Assembly (NCBI GenBank): GCA_964636985.1
Contig: CAZWSX010000013.1
Coordinates: 130,342 to 194,341 of the forward strand
DNA length: 64,000 nt
Source: CAZWSX01 sp964636985
Lineage (GTDB): Bacteria; Planctomycetota; Planctomycetia; Pirellulales; Pirellulaceae
Direction of reading: 5' to 3'
In this document: positions 29,293-38,656 of the stretch, in pieces
Layout of the letters: every line of letters begins with the position of its first letter
How positions within the stretch are numbered: the first letter of the stretch is position 1
The notes under the pieces: generated by a model
What the model was told of the DNA's origin: nothing
Database searches by the model: none
What the model saw: only the letters and a program-made list of their open reading frames with translations
Translations under genes and position numbers: made by a program

Positions 29293-32200
29293 TTACTTGT
29301 TCAAAACTTCGTCGAGGTTCATCAGCTCGTTGACCAACATCGTCCACGCAGCCAGTTCCTTGGCGTCGACCGAGTCAGCCGCCTTCGATTCACCGAAGCC
29401 GAGCAACTTTTTGGCATCCTCGTCCCGGCCTTCAAATTCGCCTCGCAACGCGGCCATCGATTCACGCACGATCTTGAGTTCATCCGCATCGAACGACCGC
29501 GAGAGCAGCCGCTTGGCGATGAAATCGATTCGCGTGTCTTCGCTGGCATCAGCCTGAATCGCCTTCTGTGCCAGATTTCGGGCCGCTTCGACGAATTGCG
29601 GATCGTTCAACGTGACCAGCGCCTGCAGCGGCGTGTTCGTTCGCTCGCGGCGGACAGCGCACGTTTCGCGGTTGGGGGCGTTGAAGATTTCCATCGACGC
29701 AGGCGGAGCACTCCGTTTCCAAAACGTGTACATGCTCCGGCGATAGAGCGATTCGCCACTGTCGGCGCGATAGTCGCGTGTGTTGCTGCCGATCATCGCC
29801 ACTGCTTCCCATACCCCTTCGGGCATGTACGGCTTCACGCTCGGTCCGCCAATCTTCGGCGACAGCAAACCACCGGCGCTCAAGGCATAGTCGCGAACCA
29901 TTTCCGCATCCATCCGGAACCGCGGACCGCGCGAGAGCAAGCGATTATCGGGGTCCTTCTCCTGCTTCTCGGGCGTTGTGATCGCCGCTTGGCGATACGT
30001 GCTCGACATCACCATCATTTTGTAGAACTTCTTGATGTCCCAATTCTGCTCGCGGAATTCCACCGCCAACCAATCGAGCAGCTCTTGATTCGCCGGCAAT
30101 TCGCCCGTGATGCCAAAGTCGCCCGCGGTGCGGACCAGGCCTTGGCCAAAGATCTCCTGCCAAAAGCGATTCACCGTCACCCGCGACGTCAAAGGCTGAT
30201 CGGGCTGCAACAACCACTTGGCCAGGCCAAGCCGGTTCTTGGGGCTATCGGCCGGGAACGCCGGCAGGATCGCGGGCGTGCTGGCTTGGACGGGATCTTT
30301 CCGCCGGTCGTACTCGCCGCGGAACAGGATGAACGCATTCGGCATCACGCCTTGCTTTTCGTTCATCACGTGAGCGATCGTTCCGCGGGCCTTGATATCG
30401 GTTTCTTCTTTCACCAGGTCCGCCTCGCGCTTGCGGGCGTCAACGGTCGGCTGATCGAAAGCAGGCAACCACCATTGGTACAGGTCGTTCTTCTCGGCAT
30501 CCGTCCACTGGTCGAGCGGCTTGTTCGCCAAGGTCGCAAAGTGCGACGACTGTGCCAGCGACCTGGCTTCGCTCACTTCCAGGGAGCGGTCGTAGATCCG
30601 CAAATCCTGAATGCCGAATCCCGTGATCCCCTGGCCTTTGTTTCGTTGGCCCAACTTCCACGGGACGCTGGTCTTGATCGAGCCATTCAACGTGTCGGCC
30701 TGTACCGAAGTCGGTTGCGACTCGCCGTTGATGTAGATTCGCACGCCCGAGGCCTTCGACGACCCGTCGTACGTCACCAGCACGTGGGTCCAAGTATCGG
30801 CCTTGATCGCGTTGTTGCTGATCACTTTGAGGGCGCTACCGGGCCAATCGTTCACTAGGTGAATCGCCGGCTTCAAACCTCCTTCAATCCACAAGTCCCA
30901 GCCGCGATAGGCTTGATCCTCGTCCATCCGCGCGAAGACCGAGGCCCCGCCGACACTGCCGGCCAGCTTCACCCACGCACCGAACGTAAAAGATTGATCG
31001 CGCTCGAAATTACCGACGTCCTCCAAAGCAATCGCTCCGGGCTTGTCGACAACGCAGGCGTTCCCCGCCGATTGCCCCGGCTGCCACGAAATGCTGCCAG
31101 GCGCATCTACCATGCGGTCGCTGCCACTGATCTGGAACGCAACCTGCGTGCCCACACCTTCGTTCAGCTTGCCGTAGGTCACCAATCCCTTGCTCGGAAC
31201 GACCGCAGCGACCTTAGCCGCCACGTCGCCACTAAGCCATGTGGCAAACTCAGGCCGTGCCGCTTCCTTGCGAGCCTCGATGGCCGCTCGAACGCTCGCC
31301 AGCTCGGCCGGGATCTGGCCGAAGCGAGGCCGGTCTTCCACCAGCGGTACTTGGATCACTGGTGGCGTGTCTTTCGCATTCCCGTCCATCGCCGCTTGCG
31401 TGGTGTTATTGAAGAATGCCGCGAGTTCGTAGAACTCCTTCTGCGAAATCGGGTCGAACTTGTGGTCGTGGCACACCGAGCAACCCGCCGTGAGCCCCAT
31501 CCACACCTGCGCGGTCGTCTCCGTCCGGTCGCGGTTGTAGAGCACCAAATACTCTTCGTCGATCGCGCCCCCTTCGCTGGTCGTGATGTTGCAGCGATTG
31601 AAGCCCGACGCGATTTGTTGATCGAGCGTCTTCTCCGGCAGCATGTCGCCCGCCAGCTGCTCGATCGTGAACTGATCGAACGGCAGATTGCGATTGAAAG
31701 CATTGATCACCCAATCGCGGTACGACCACATTTCGCGGTAGTTGTCGAAGTGGATTCCGTGCGAGTCGGCATACCGCGCGGCATCGAGCCAGTAGCGGCC
31801 TCGATGTTCGCCCCAGGCTTTGCTGCTCATCAGCGTGTCGACAAACTTCGAGTACGCCTCGGGCGACTCGTCGGCCACAAACGCATCCACCATTTCTGAC
31901 GCCGGCGGCAGGCCCGTCAGGTCAAGCGACAACCGTCGCGCCAGCGTTCGCTTATCAGCCTCCGGGGCAGGGGAGAGGCCACGCTCTTCAAGCCTGGCCA
32001 AAATGAATTGATCGATCGGACTGCGCACCCAACCGCTGTTCTTCACCGCCGGCAACGCGGGTCGCACCGGCGGAATGAACGACCAGTGCGGCATGTACTC
32101 GGCGCCGGTTTCGACCCACCGCTTCAGCAGGTCGATCTGCTCCGGCTTGAGCTGTTTGTGGCTCGCAGGCGGGGGCATGATCATCTCGGGGTCAGTCGAG

Positions 32201-32496
32201 GTGATCCGCTCGATCATCGAGCCTTCAGTCAACTTGCCGGGGACAATCGCCATGCTGGCGATCGCCGCGTCCCGCTTGTCCAGCCGCAAGTCGGCCTTCC
32301 GCGAGGCGCTATCGGGGCCGTGGCACGCGAAGCAATTCTCGGCCAGGATGGGCCGGATATCGCGGTTGTAGTGGATCGCCGGTTCGTCGGCCGACAGGTT
32401 CGCCGTGATCAAAACTGCGCCGCAAACGGGAAGCAGCATCGCGAGGAGAACATGTCTGCCTAAAATGGCTAACGGAGATGTAGAACGCATTGTCAT
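29293..32496 (-). CDS. PSD1-type c-haem, DUF1549/DUF1553 and LamG-like protein
   Basis: 1067 residues from the ATG at 32496, which has GAGG eight bases upstream; the open frame reaches 44 codons further but lacks coding character there. A signal peptide ends near LSADEPAIHY. Next is the planctomycete cytochrome domain with ILAENCFACHGPDS (CxxCH). DUF1549 follows (LARRLSLDLTGLPPASEMVD, GRYWLDAARYADS). A LamG/concanavalin-like insert holds SFTFGAWVKL and DTWTHVLVTYDGSS. DUF1553 closes it (LTSRVTVNRFWQEIFGQGLV). The protein is secreted and probably acts on polysaccharide; this is inferred from the insert and from genomic habits of the family. Confidence 0.96.
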   Translation of the reverse strand: MTMRSTSPLAILGRHVLLAMLLPVCGAVLITANLSADEPAIHYNRDIRPILAENCFACHGPDSASRKADLRLDKRDAAIASMAIVPGKLTEGSMIERITSTDPEMIMPPPASHKQLKPEQIDLLKRWVETGAEYMPHWSFIPPVRPALPAVKNSGWVRSPIDQFILARLEERGLSPAPEADKRTLARRLSLDLTGLPPASEMVDAFVADESPEAYSKFVDTLMSSKAWGEHRGRYWLDAARYADSHGIHFDNYREMWSYRDWVINAFNRNLPFDQFTIEQLAGDMLPEKTLDQQIASGFNRCNITTSEGGAIDEEYLVLYNRDRTETTAQVWMGLTAGCSVCHDHKFDPISQKEFYELAAFFNNTTQAAMDGNAKDTPPVIQVPLVEDRPRFGQIPAELASVRAAIEARKEAARPEFATWLSGDVAAKVAAVVPSKGLVTYGKLNEGVGTQVAFQISGSDRMVDAPGSISWQPGQSAGNACVVDKPGAIALEDVGNFERDQSFTFGAWVKLAGSVGGASVFARMDEDQAYRGWDLWIEGGLKPAIHLVNDWPGSALKVISNNAIKADTWTHVLVTYDGSSKASGVRIYINGESQPTSVQADTLNGSIKTSVPWKLGQRNKGQGITGFGIQDLRIYDRSLEVSEARSLAQSSHFATLANKPLDQWTDAEKNDLYQWWLPAFDQPTVDARKREADLVKEETDIKARGTIAHVMNEKQGVMPNAFILFRGEYDRRKDPVQASTPAILPAFPADSPKNRLGLAKWLLQPDQPLTSRVTVNRFWQEIFGQGLVRTAGDFGITGELPANQELLDWLAVEFREQNWDIKKFYKMMVMSSTYRQAAITTPEKQEKDPDNRLLSRGPRFRMDAEMVRDYALSAGGLLSPKIGGPSVKPYMPEGVWEAVAMIGSNTRDYRADSGESLYRRSMYTFWKRSAPPASMEIFNAPNRETCAVRRERTNTPLQALVTLNDPQFVEAARNLAQKAIQADASEDTRIDFIAKRLLSRSFDADELKIVRESMAALRGEFEGRDEDAKKLLGFGESKAADSVDAKELAAWTMLVNELMNLDEVLNK

Positions 32497-32827
32497 AAGA
32501 TTGCCTCGTGAACGAATCGACACCTTGAACATGTCGACATTCGACCGAAACCAAAACCGACAGCGCCGGGCCGAGGCCCTGCAGGTCAGCAAGAACATGC
32601 CGATCGCAAGGCGTACGCGTCGGAGCAACCAAACTCATGCCAGGCGGGACTATCGCTTCGGCACTCAGTCCGAAGGGATAGCGGGCAAAGAGGGGTCGCC
32701 AACCTCATCCATTATATCTGGTTATCCGCGTCCCAAAAGCAGCAAAGCGGGGGGATGCCCGCCTTTTGCGGCGCTAACGAATCAGCGCGCACCAATTCGA
32801 CTTTCGGGTCAAATTGCGACACTCGGG
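32497..32827. other. divergent intergenic region, 331 bp
   Basis: Between the start of the DUF1553 gene (minus) and the lipoprotein gene (plus). The plus-strand frame is open through here but has poor coding character. No distinct promoter or operator was recognised. Confidence 0.4.
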
Positions 32828-33358
32828 ATGTGCGTTTGCATGGCGCTCGGTTGCTCGCCAAAGTCACGGGTGCCGATTGGCTCCTCGACAAACACGGCGA
32901 CGGCAAGCAAATCGGCTGTGTCGGCGTCCGAACGCCTCCCAAGCAAGTCCTCAACAACTTCCACCGAACCCGCCTCGCTGGCCTGGGAAACGCTCGAAAT
33001 TCCCATGCCGGTCAACTCCAAGTTCGAAAAGTGGATGCTGACTTACGACGTCGAACAACTGGACGGGAAGGCCGTTCGCATCGAAGGCTTCATCTTCGGC
33101 GGTGCCCTGTTCACAACCAAGGGAATCAAGAAGTTCCCCCTCCTGCGCGAGAAGGAATGTCCCTTTGGCGAAGGGGGCCAGGCGTATCACGCAATCGATG
33201 TTGAGCTCCAAGGCAAATCGACCATCGATTTCACCACCGAACCCGTGATCGTCGAAGGTGTCTTCCATATCCGCCCGTTTCAGGGACCCGACGGAAACAC
33301 GTGGGCCGTGTACGCGATCGACGCTACCAAAGCGACTGTGGTACCGTCAAAGGAATAG
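32828..33358 (+). CDS. putative lipoprotein, DUF3299-like
   Basis: About 177 residues from the ATG at 32828. A lipobox-like MALGC lies close to the start, but the leader is very short (MCVCMALGC), so the true start may be upstream and non-ATG. A Ser/Thr-rich linker follows. The C-terminal 110 residues contain YDVEQLDGKAVRIEGFIFG, the beta-rich pattern of small planctomycete proteins resembling DUF3299, with two cysteine-free strands and EPVIVEGVFHIRPFQGPDG. Function unknown. A TPR-like gene follows 17 bp later. Confidence 0.68.
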   Translation: MCVCMALGCSPKSRVPIGSSTNTATASKSAVSASERLPSKSSTTSTEPASLAWETLEIPMPVNSKFEKWMLTYDVEQLDGKAVRIEGFIFGGALFTTKGIKKFPLLREKECPFGEGGQAYHAIDVELQGKSTIDFTTEPVIVEGVFHIRPFQGPDGNTWAVYAIDATKATVVPSKE

Positions 33359-33375
33359 GCACCTAGAGGGATTCG

Positions 33376-33753
33376 ATGGCGATCAGCGAAAACGAGTTCC
33401 AAGAGGCGCTGAGGCTTCGCGATTCCGGCAAGTTGTCCGAGTCGGTCGAAATATTGTCTCGCCTGGCAAAAGATCCGGAAGCAACAGCCACGGTGTTTTT
33501 GATTCTGGGCCAGGTGTGGGGCGACTTAAGCCATCCACTGGTGGCCGTCGAGGCGTTTCGCATTGCGACCCAAATGAAGCCACGTGCCGAGCTCGCATCG
33601 CTGGGCCTATTTCACGCCCTTTGGAAAGTCGGCCGAACCGACGAGGCCTTTTGCGAGATGCGACGATTTCTGATCCTCGCCGATTCCCCCGAATACAAGC
33701 AACTGATTGCGGACATGAACGCTGAGTCAGCGAACGATGGTGACTCGACCTGA
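33376..33753 (+). CDS. small TPR-like protein
   Basis: 125 residues, no signal peptide. GAGGG lies seven bases before the ATG. The helical pattern is TPR-like: QEALRLRDSGKLSESVEILS, then HPLVAVEAFRIATQMKP and RTDEAFCEMRRFLIL. Two to three repeats can be drawn. Such proteins mediate protein contacts; the partner is unknown. It follows the lipoprotein gene by 17 bp, likely in one transcript. Confidence 0.75.
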   Translation: MAISENEFQEALRLRDSGKLSESVEILSRLAKDPEATATVFLILGQVWGDLSHPLVAVEAFRIATQMKPRAELASLGLFHALWKVGRTDEAFCEMRRFLILADSPEYKQLIADMNAESANDGDST

Positions 33754-33780
33754 TTCGGGAGTTCCACGCCAAGAAACGAC

Positions 33781-33811
33781 AGCGGCATCGTCTGTACCAG
33801 GCGATGCCGCT
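33781..33811. terminator. perfect hairpin between convergent genes
   Basis: AGCGGCATCG at 33781-33790 pairs with CGATGCCGCT at 33802-33811 around an 11-base loop. There is no T run on either side. Its position between two convergent stop codons (33753 and 33840) suggests a shared transcript end or a 3' stabilising hairpin. Confidence 0.55.
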
Positions 33812-33839
33812 AGATGAATTTCAAGTTGTTCGCGTCGAA

Positions 33840-34904
33840 CTACGGATTCAAGGCTTGCGAATCGGTCGACGGAGCGACACTCGACTCCGTAGAGGCTTGC
33901 ACAACTTCATCGTCCTCTTTCACGGTCACCGTGGCCGAAGTTTCGAGCGTCATGTTCAAATCTGTCGAAACTTTGATCGGGAACGAAAAGTCGCCTGCTT
34001 CATCGCCCGCGACGTAAGTGACGTTGATCAGATGTAGCGATTTCGATTCGTCGCTCACTTTGAAGGTGCACGCACCGTTGTGACACTCGATGCCTGTGAC
34101 CTTGAACGCCCGCTTTCCTTTGACGATCAAAACCTTATTGACCTGGTCGCCCGCTTCAACCACGCCGATCAGCAGCGACTTGGGCATCTCCAATGCGGGC
34201 GTCACTTTGCCGCTCACGGTGACGGGAATCTGTTTGCGATTGGCGTCATCCGTCACCAGGAAGATTTCGTCGTCGAAGTAACCTTCGGTCGAATCTCCCT
34301 TCATCCGCACGGTCATCTGATAGGTGACGCGGCCGGCGCTTCGAACAGGATTGGCCAACTCGACTTCCAGATTTTCGTTCGCGCTGCGAACGTCTTTGAT
34401 CGTCCAGTTATCGCGGCCGGCGTACGTCACCGAAATCTTCTTCTCGGACTTGCTTCCCATGTCGACTTCGCCGAACTCAACAGCACTCGGTGAGAAGATC
34501 ACGTCGGTGCGGATGTAACCCTTCACCTTCAGCTGCACTTCGGCGTAGTAAGGCTTATCGATGGTCACCGTGACGGTAGCGCCACGTTGGCCAAAAAAGC
34601 CCTTGGTGTCGAACTTGCAAAGGATCGAGCCCTTCTCGTACGTCTTGAGGAAAGGCTTGGTGATCTCTGGCTTGGTGCAACCACAGCTCGCTCGTACCGA
34701 GGCGATGTGGATGTCTTCCTTGTAGATGTTCGTCAGTTCGAACTCGTATTCGGTCTTGGCGTCTCGAGCCACGTCGCCCCAATCGTGCTCTGTTTCCTTA
34801 AACATCTTCTGCGCCCAGGCTTGGGCGTAGGCAGACGGGGCACAGGCAAGCGTAGCGGCAGCAACAACGGCGAGAACTCGCACCCGATCAAAGAATCGAA
34901 ACAT
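33840..34904 (-). CDS. DUF1573 secreted protein
   Basis: 354 residues. Signal peptide with cleavage near APSAYAQAWA. Immunoglobulin-like beta repeats follow; the DUF1573 signature is KETEHDWGDVARDAKTEYEF followed by VRASCGCTKPEI, with the conserved CGC. Further beta segments include VEFGEVDMGSKSEKKISVTY. Family members are extracytoplasmic with ASH/MSP-like folds. Function unknown. The gene is single and converges on the TPR-like gene. Confidence 0.93.
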   Translation of the reverse strand: MFRFFDRVRVLAVVAAATLACAPSAYAQAWAQKMFKETEHDWGDVARDAKTEYEFELTNIYKEDIHIASVRASCGCTKPEITKPFLKTYEKGSILCKFDTKGFFGQRGATVTVTIDKPYYAEVQLKVKGYIRTDVIFSPSAVEFGEVDMGSKSEKKISVTYAGRDNWTIKDVRSANENLEVELANPVRSAGRVTYQMTVRMKGDSTEGYFDDEIFLVTDDANRKQIPVTVSGKVTPALEMPKSLLIGVVEAGDQVNKVLIVKGKRAFKVTGIECHNGACTFKVSDESKSLHLINVTYVAGDEAGDFSFPIKVSTDLNMTLETSATVTVKEDDEVVQASTESSVAPSTDSQALNP

Positions 34905-35440
34905 GGACCACTTTCTCCATTAGCCACCCCGCTCAGCGTGCCATTCGCACAGCATTTCAGGGTCGGTAGTTCGCTCTACTGGCGCAATTAAGGATCGCAC
35001 CCCACAATGTTTGGGTCCACCCCACACCAGGTTCCCGCCGCTTCCCAACGCGCCGCAGAACCTAAGCCAAAGTGGAAACCGAAGTCAATGTGTGTGAATT
35101 AGCTCGGAGGTCCATTTCCGACGCGTTCCCCACCTACCTCACAGGGAACCGCGCGCCAATAACACGTCTAGTCGACCACGTATTGTGCACACTTTCCATT
35201 ATTCGGCGGATTCGGCAACGCACACGAAGGAAAAAGTTACCGGCTCTCCAGAAATGCTAGCAGTCAAAGGTCATTTAACCACCACGTGCTAGCTCCCCAC
35301 ACAGAAATAGAAAAGCGAGAGGCCTCGCGAGTTGTTACCGCGAGACTGGGATTTTCTAGAAAAACAGACAAAAGGCGTGGAAATTTGGGGATTTCCCCGC
35401 CTTGCTGCTAGCTCGCCACTGGACACTCTGCCATTGGGAA
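34905..35440. other. 536-bp intergenic region
   Basis: No supported gene. It holds the promoter side of the DUF1573 gene and, at 35303-35328, a terminator for the LysR gene. Between 35060 and 35270 it is AT-richer than the flanks; no coding signal was seen. Confidence 0.5.
35303..35328 (-). terminator. probable terminator after the LysR gene
   Basis: GCGAG (35315) pairs with CTCGC (35324) across AGGC. On the minus strand the hairpin is followed by TTTTCTATTTCT. It lies about 110 bp after the LysR stop codon. Confidence 0.5.
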
Positions 35441-36496
35441 TCAGGCAGAATTCGCATCGATTCCATCTGCCGAATGGGTCATCGCTTCGCCCAGTTCGAT
35501 CGACTCCATGAAAACGTGCGAGCGCGCGGCATCGATCATCGCCACAACCCCAGGATGCTTGAGTCGCCGTTCGACGGAAATCGCATAGAACGACTCTCGC
35601 ACCGTGTCGGCCCGGCCGATGTTCTCGACCCCGTACCGCTCCGCCATTTCTTTCTCGATCGCGGCGGATACCGGAAAGATCCCCAGGCCATTTTGGCCAA
35701 ACACCTTCATCAGCGCGCTATCTTCGAACTCGCCCACCACCCGTGGGTGCAAATCGCGTTCGACAAACCATTGGTCCAGGTTTCGGCGAAGTTGATTGTT
35801 CTCCGTCGGCAGGATGACGGGCGCGCCATTGAGCGACTTGGGAAATTCATCCCGGTATTGCGCCGCCAGATGCGGAGCCGCAAAGAACGAAACGCCGCAT
35901 TGACCCAGCAGATGCGTGAACGCCTTGACCCGCACGCCTGGAGGTGCCGGAACATCCGAGACAACGACGTCCAGATGAAACGTCACCAGCGAGGCAATCA
36001 GATCCTCGATCGAGCCCTCACGGCAAACCACGCGAATCTGCTCCGACAAGTTCATCGAAGGCTTGAGCAACTGGTGCACAATCACTTTCGACATCGAGTC
36101 GGGCACGCCCACCGTCAACGTCAGCGGCCGCCCCGTTTGCCGGCCGCGCAGGGCATCCAGCATTTCGCGCGCAACGCCAAACAGTTCGTTGGCATAGCGA
36201 TAAACCACCTGGCCCGTTTCGGTGAGTTGAAGGCCCCGACCGCGTTTCATGAAGAGTTCGGTGCCGATGGCGCGCTGAAGTTCACCAATCTGCGTACTGA
36301 TTGTGGGCTGCGACACGTTGAGCACCGTGCACGCGTCCTTCACCGATCCCTCTCTCGCGACAATGTAGAAATACAAGAGATGGTGGTAGTTGAGCGTCTC
36401 TAGGGTCGTTCGCATTTGCTCTCTTTTTTCGATCGAACGATTGAGTTTTTGGATTTCAGGATTTGACGCGGGGCTAGCAAAACGCAACGAGTCCAT
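35441..36496 (-). CDS. LysR-family transcriptional regulator, NhaR-like
   Basis: 351 residues. The DNA-binding HTH begins LNYHHLLYFYIVAREGSVKDA, characteristic of NhaR rather than generic LysR proteins, and continues with LNVSQPTISTQIGELQRAIG. The effector-binding domain follows (LTLTVGVPDSMSKVIVHQLL). The ATG at 36496 has GAGGG seven bases upstream; an ATG at 36415 lies nearer the HTH and would give 324 residues. E. coli NhaR regulates a sodium/proton antiporter, but no nhaA is in the window, so the target is unknown. Confidence 0.9.
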   Translation of the reverse strand: MDSLRFASPASNPEIQKLNRSIEKREQMRTTLETLNYHHLLYFYIVAREGSVKDACTVLNVSQPTISTQIGELQRAIGTELFMKRGRGLQLTETGQVVYRYANELFGVAREMLDALRGRQTGRPLTLTVGVPDSMSKVIVHQLLKPSMNLSEQIRVVCREGSIEDLIASLVTFHLDVVVSDVPAPPGVRVKAFTHLLGQCGVSFFAAPHLAAQYRDEFPKSLNGAPVILPTENNQLRRNLDQWFVERDLHPRVVGEFEDSALMKVFGQNGLGIFPVSAAIEKEMAERYGVENIGRADTVRESFYAISVERRLKHPGVVAMIDAARSHVFMESIELGEAMTHSADGIDANSA

Positions 36497-36790
36497 GGGA
36501 TGCCCTCAGGGGAGGGGGAGAACAAGAAATGCTGAAAAGTGCTTCAATCACCTAACTGAATCCAACCACTGGACTCATCGAGGGGATCGATTCTGCTGGC
36601 GAGATTTCTCAGGTTTGCGGTGATTTCTGGAATAAATCCGCGTAACCCTCGTCGGTCTTCTTTATGAAGCAGAGTGTGGCAAGATCGATTCTGCGCGCAG
36701 CAATAGACGCCAAGATGCCAGAGAGCGGCCTGCACAAACCCGCTGCGGCATTCCGAAATAAATGACCAGAGAATCGCTCGGAGAAACGGC

Positions 36791-37882
36791 TTACGTCTGT
36801 GAGTCAGCCGCAGCAAGCGGAAAGCGCTGAAACAATGGCATCAGCTGCCGCACTACCGAATCTCCGGCGAGGCGATCCCAATCACTCTTAAAGAGTTGAC
36901 TCGCTGCATATCCATCATCGAGAAAACCAATGTTTCGCGCCTCGCGGTTCCACACTGTCAGTCGTTCCGTGACGATTCGAGGCACCGCGAGCCCCAGCCG
37001 GTAAACCTGCTGGCGCTGATGCATCGGCAGCGCGGCCATCGACACCTTCCCAAACCAGCGGTCGCTTTCGAAGCCTCCCCGCACCGCCACATTTCGCGCA
37101 GCCGCCAACCAAAATCTTCCCAAATCTCGCCGTTCCGCGCCCGTCGCAGCGATCGAAAAGTCTTCGGCAACGCGATTGATGGCATCCCCGACACGCCGCA
37201 GATCTTCCAGATCCGTTTCGCTAGCACACGCGAATGCCGTGCTCGTCCATGCTTCGCCAAGCGGCTCCTGCCACACTTCCAACGCCCACTGGTGATCTGG
37301 CGCGAACCAACGGGAGAAGTCTGCCTTCCCCAACACTCGGCAGCGAGCCAGCAGCTCGTGATGCTCTAACCAAATCAGCCCGTTGCGGCAGAACACCGGA
37401 TTTCTGGCCACGTTTTGAAAGAGCCCGTGGCCTAACTTCGCCAGACGTTGCGCCGCCAGCGCAAAAAACAGTCGGTCTGCCAGGGTTAGCGCCGGCTCGT
37501 CGATATTCGGCATCGCCGGCGGATCGACCACGTTGTGTTCCGCCGCCCACCGGAGCCACGCCATGACATTCCGCGAGAAGTGAAGCCGCCGCCGCTCGAT
37601 CGGCACCCGCTCCCAGAAAGTGCCGCTGACGACTTGCCCGCCAAAAACAAACCGCTCGCTCCGCGCCCCCATCTCCGCCAGTCGCCTTACGACGCCTTTG
37701 GCCAACGTCTCTTCAACAAGCCGAACGCTCGCGGGCGACAAACACGGCGGAGCAACCAGCTTCTCGCCAAGCCAAATCGCCAGAGACTCGCTCGATCCAA
37801 ATCCCAGCAGCGAACGCGCGATCAAGATCAGTCGCTGTTCAAACCGCGAGACAACCGGCAATGGATCGGCAATGGTTGACAT
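36791..37882 (-). CDS. hypothetical protein, unrecognised
   Basis: 363 residues from the ATG at 37882. A start further upstream (37930) is unlikely because a terminator hairpin of the previous gene occupies 37909-37938. The protein is soluble, Arg-, Trp- and Ala-rich and mostly helical by eye, e.g. DRLFFALAAQRLAKLGHGLF and YRLGLAVPRIVTERLTVW. No catalytic motif was recognised. It follows the response regulator on the same strand but is separated by the terminator. Confidence 0.78.
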   Translation of the reverse strand: MSTIADPLPVVSRFEQRLILIARSLLGFGSSESLAIWLGEKLVAPPCLSPASVRLVEETLAKGVVRRLAEMGARSERFVFGGQVVSGTFWERVPIERRRLHFSRNVMAWLRWAAEHNVVDPPAMPNIDEPALTLADRLFFALAAQRLAKLGHGLFQNVARNPVFCRNGLIWLEHHELLARCRVLGKADFSRWFAPDHQWALEVWQEPLGEAWTSTAFACASETDLEDLRRVGDAINRVAEDFSIAATGAERRDLGRFWLAAARNVAVRGGFESDRWFGKVSMAALPMHQRQQVYRLGLAVPRIVTERLTVWNREARNIGFLDDGYAASQLFKSDWDRLAGDSVVRQLMPLFQRFPLAAADSQT

Positions 37883-37908
37883 CGAGCGGTTCCTGGTGAG
37901 CGTCGCCC

Positions 37909-37938
37909 TAAAAAACGCGGGCCCTTTCAAAAGGCCCG
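37909..37938 (-). terminator. intrinsic terminator after the response regulator
   Basis: CGGGCC (37918-37923) pairs with GGCCCG (37933-37938). On the minus strand the hairpin is followed by CGCGTTTTTTA. It separates the response regulator from the next gene and argues against the long start of that gene. Confidence 0.75.
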
Positions 37939-38026
37939 TCGCCGCAGGCGTCCAACATCAAGAACGTTTTACCATCGCTCTGTGGCCACCGCGTGCGACT
38001 CGCGAGAGTCGCGCACCACTTTTTGG

Positions 38027-38488
38027 CTACCGCGGCGACCAGTCGTAGGATCGCGCGAGCGCCTCGCGAACAATCGCCGCCAGATGAGCAAAACGAAACG
38101 GCTTAGGCAGCACAGAAAACACGCCCATCGCCAGGGCTTCGCGCTCGACTCGTTCGTCCATCGCCGACGACATCAGGATGCACGGGGCCATCCCAAGCCG
38201 AGCAGGAACGGGCAACTCTCGCATCAGTCGCAATGTCTCCAGCCCCGAGAGTCGCGGCATGTGCAGATCGAGCAGCACCAAATGAATCTGGTTCTGCTGA
38301 ACCACCTCGAGGGCCTCGTCCCCGTCGGCAGCTAGTTTCGTCGCGAAGCCGCGCGGCTCGAAGGCATCGCGCAACGTCTGTCGCAGCGCGACATCGTCGT
38401 CGGTGATCAGGAGCGTCGGTGTGAAAGCTTCTACCGGCATGATCGCGGTGCCAGGTTCCGGCTCCATCAAGGGGAGCCAAGTTTCCAT
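38027..38488 (-). CDS. single-domain response regulator
   Basis: 153 residues. After about 25 residues a receiver domain begins: LLITDDDVALRQTLRDAF with the acidic pair, the phospho-acceptor Asp in LVLLDLHMPRLSG, Ser in LMSSAM and Lys in LPKPF. No output domain is present; the protein ends a few residues after the domain. It probably works through protein contact. No histidine kinase is adjacent. Confidence 0.93.
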   Translation of the reverse strand: METWLPLMEPEPGTAIMPVEAFTPTLLITDDDVALRQTLRDAFEPRGFATKLAADGDEALEVVQQNQIHLVLLDLHMPRLSGLETLRLMRELPVPARLGMAPCILMSSAMDERVEREALAMGVFSVLPKPFRFAHLAAIVREALARSYDWSPR

Positions 38489-38656
38489 GCTCGCTTCGAA
38501 AAGCCCAAAATTCCACGGGCTACGGTGCCCTGCCTATTTCTATCAAAGGTTACCGATTCAAAAAAGTCAAATGAGGCAGTTTTTCTCTTGGATGTCGGGC
38601 TGGTCAGGTAGTTTCACTCTCCTAAAACCTACACCCTCCTAAAACCAACACCGCTC

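Noticed and set aside
28855..31899. Two long plus-strand frames of 667 and 346 codons
   Set aside because: Antisense to the DUF1501 and DUF1553 genes, which have strong family signatures.
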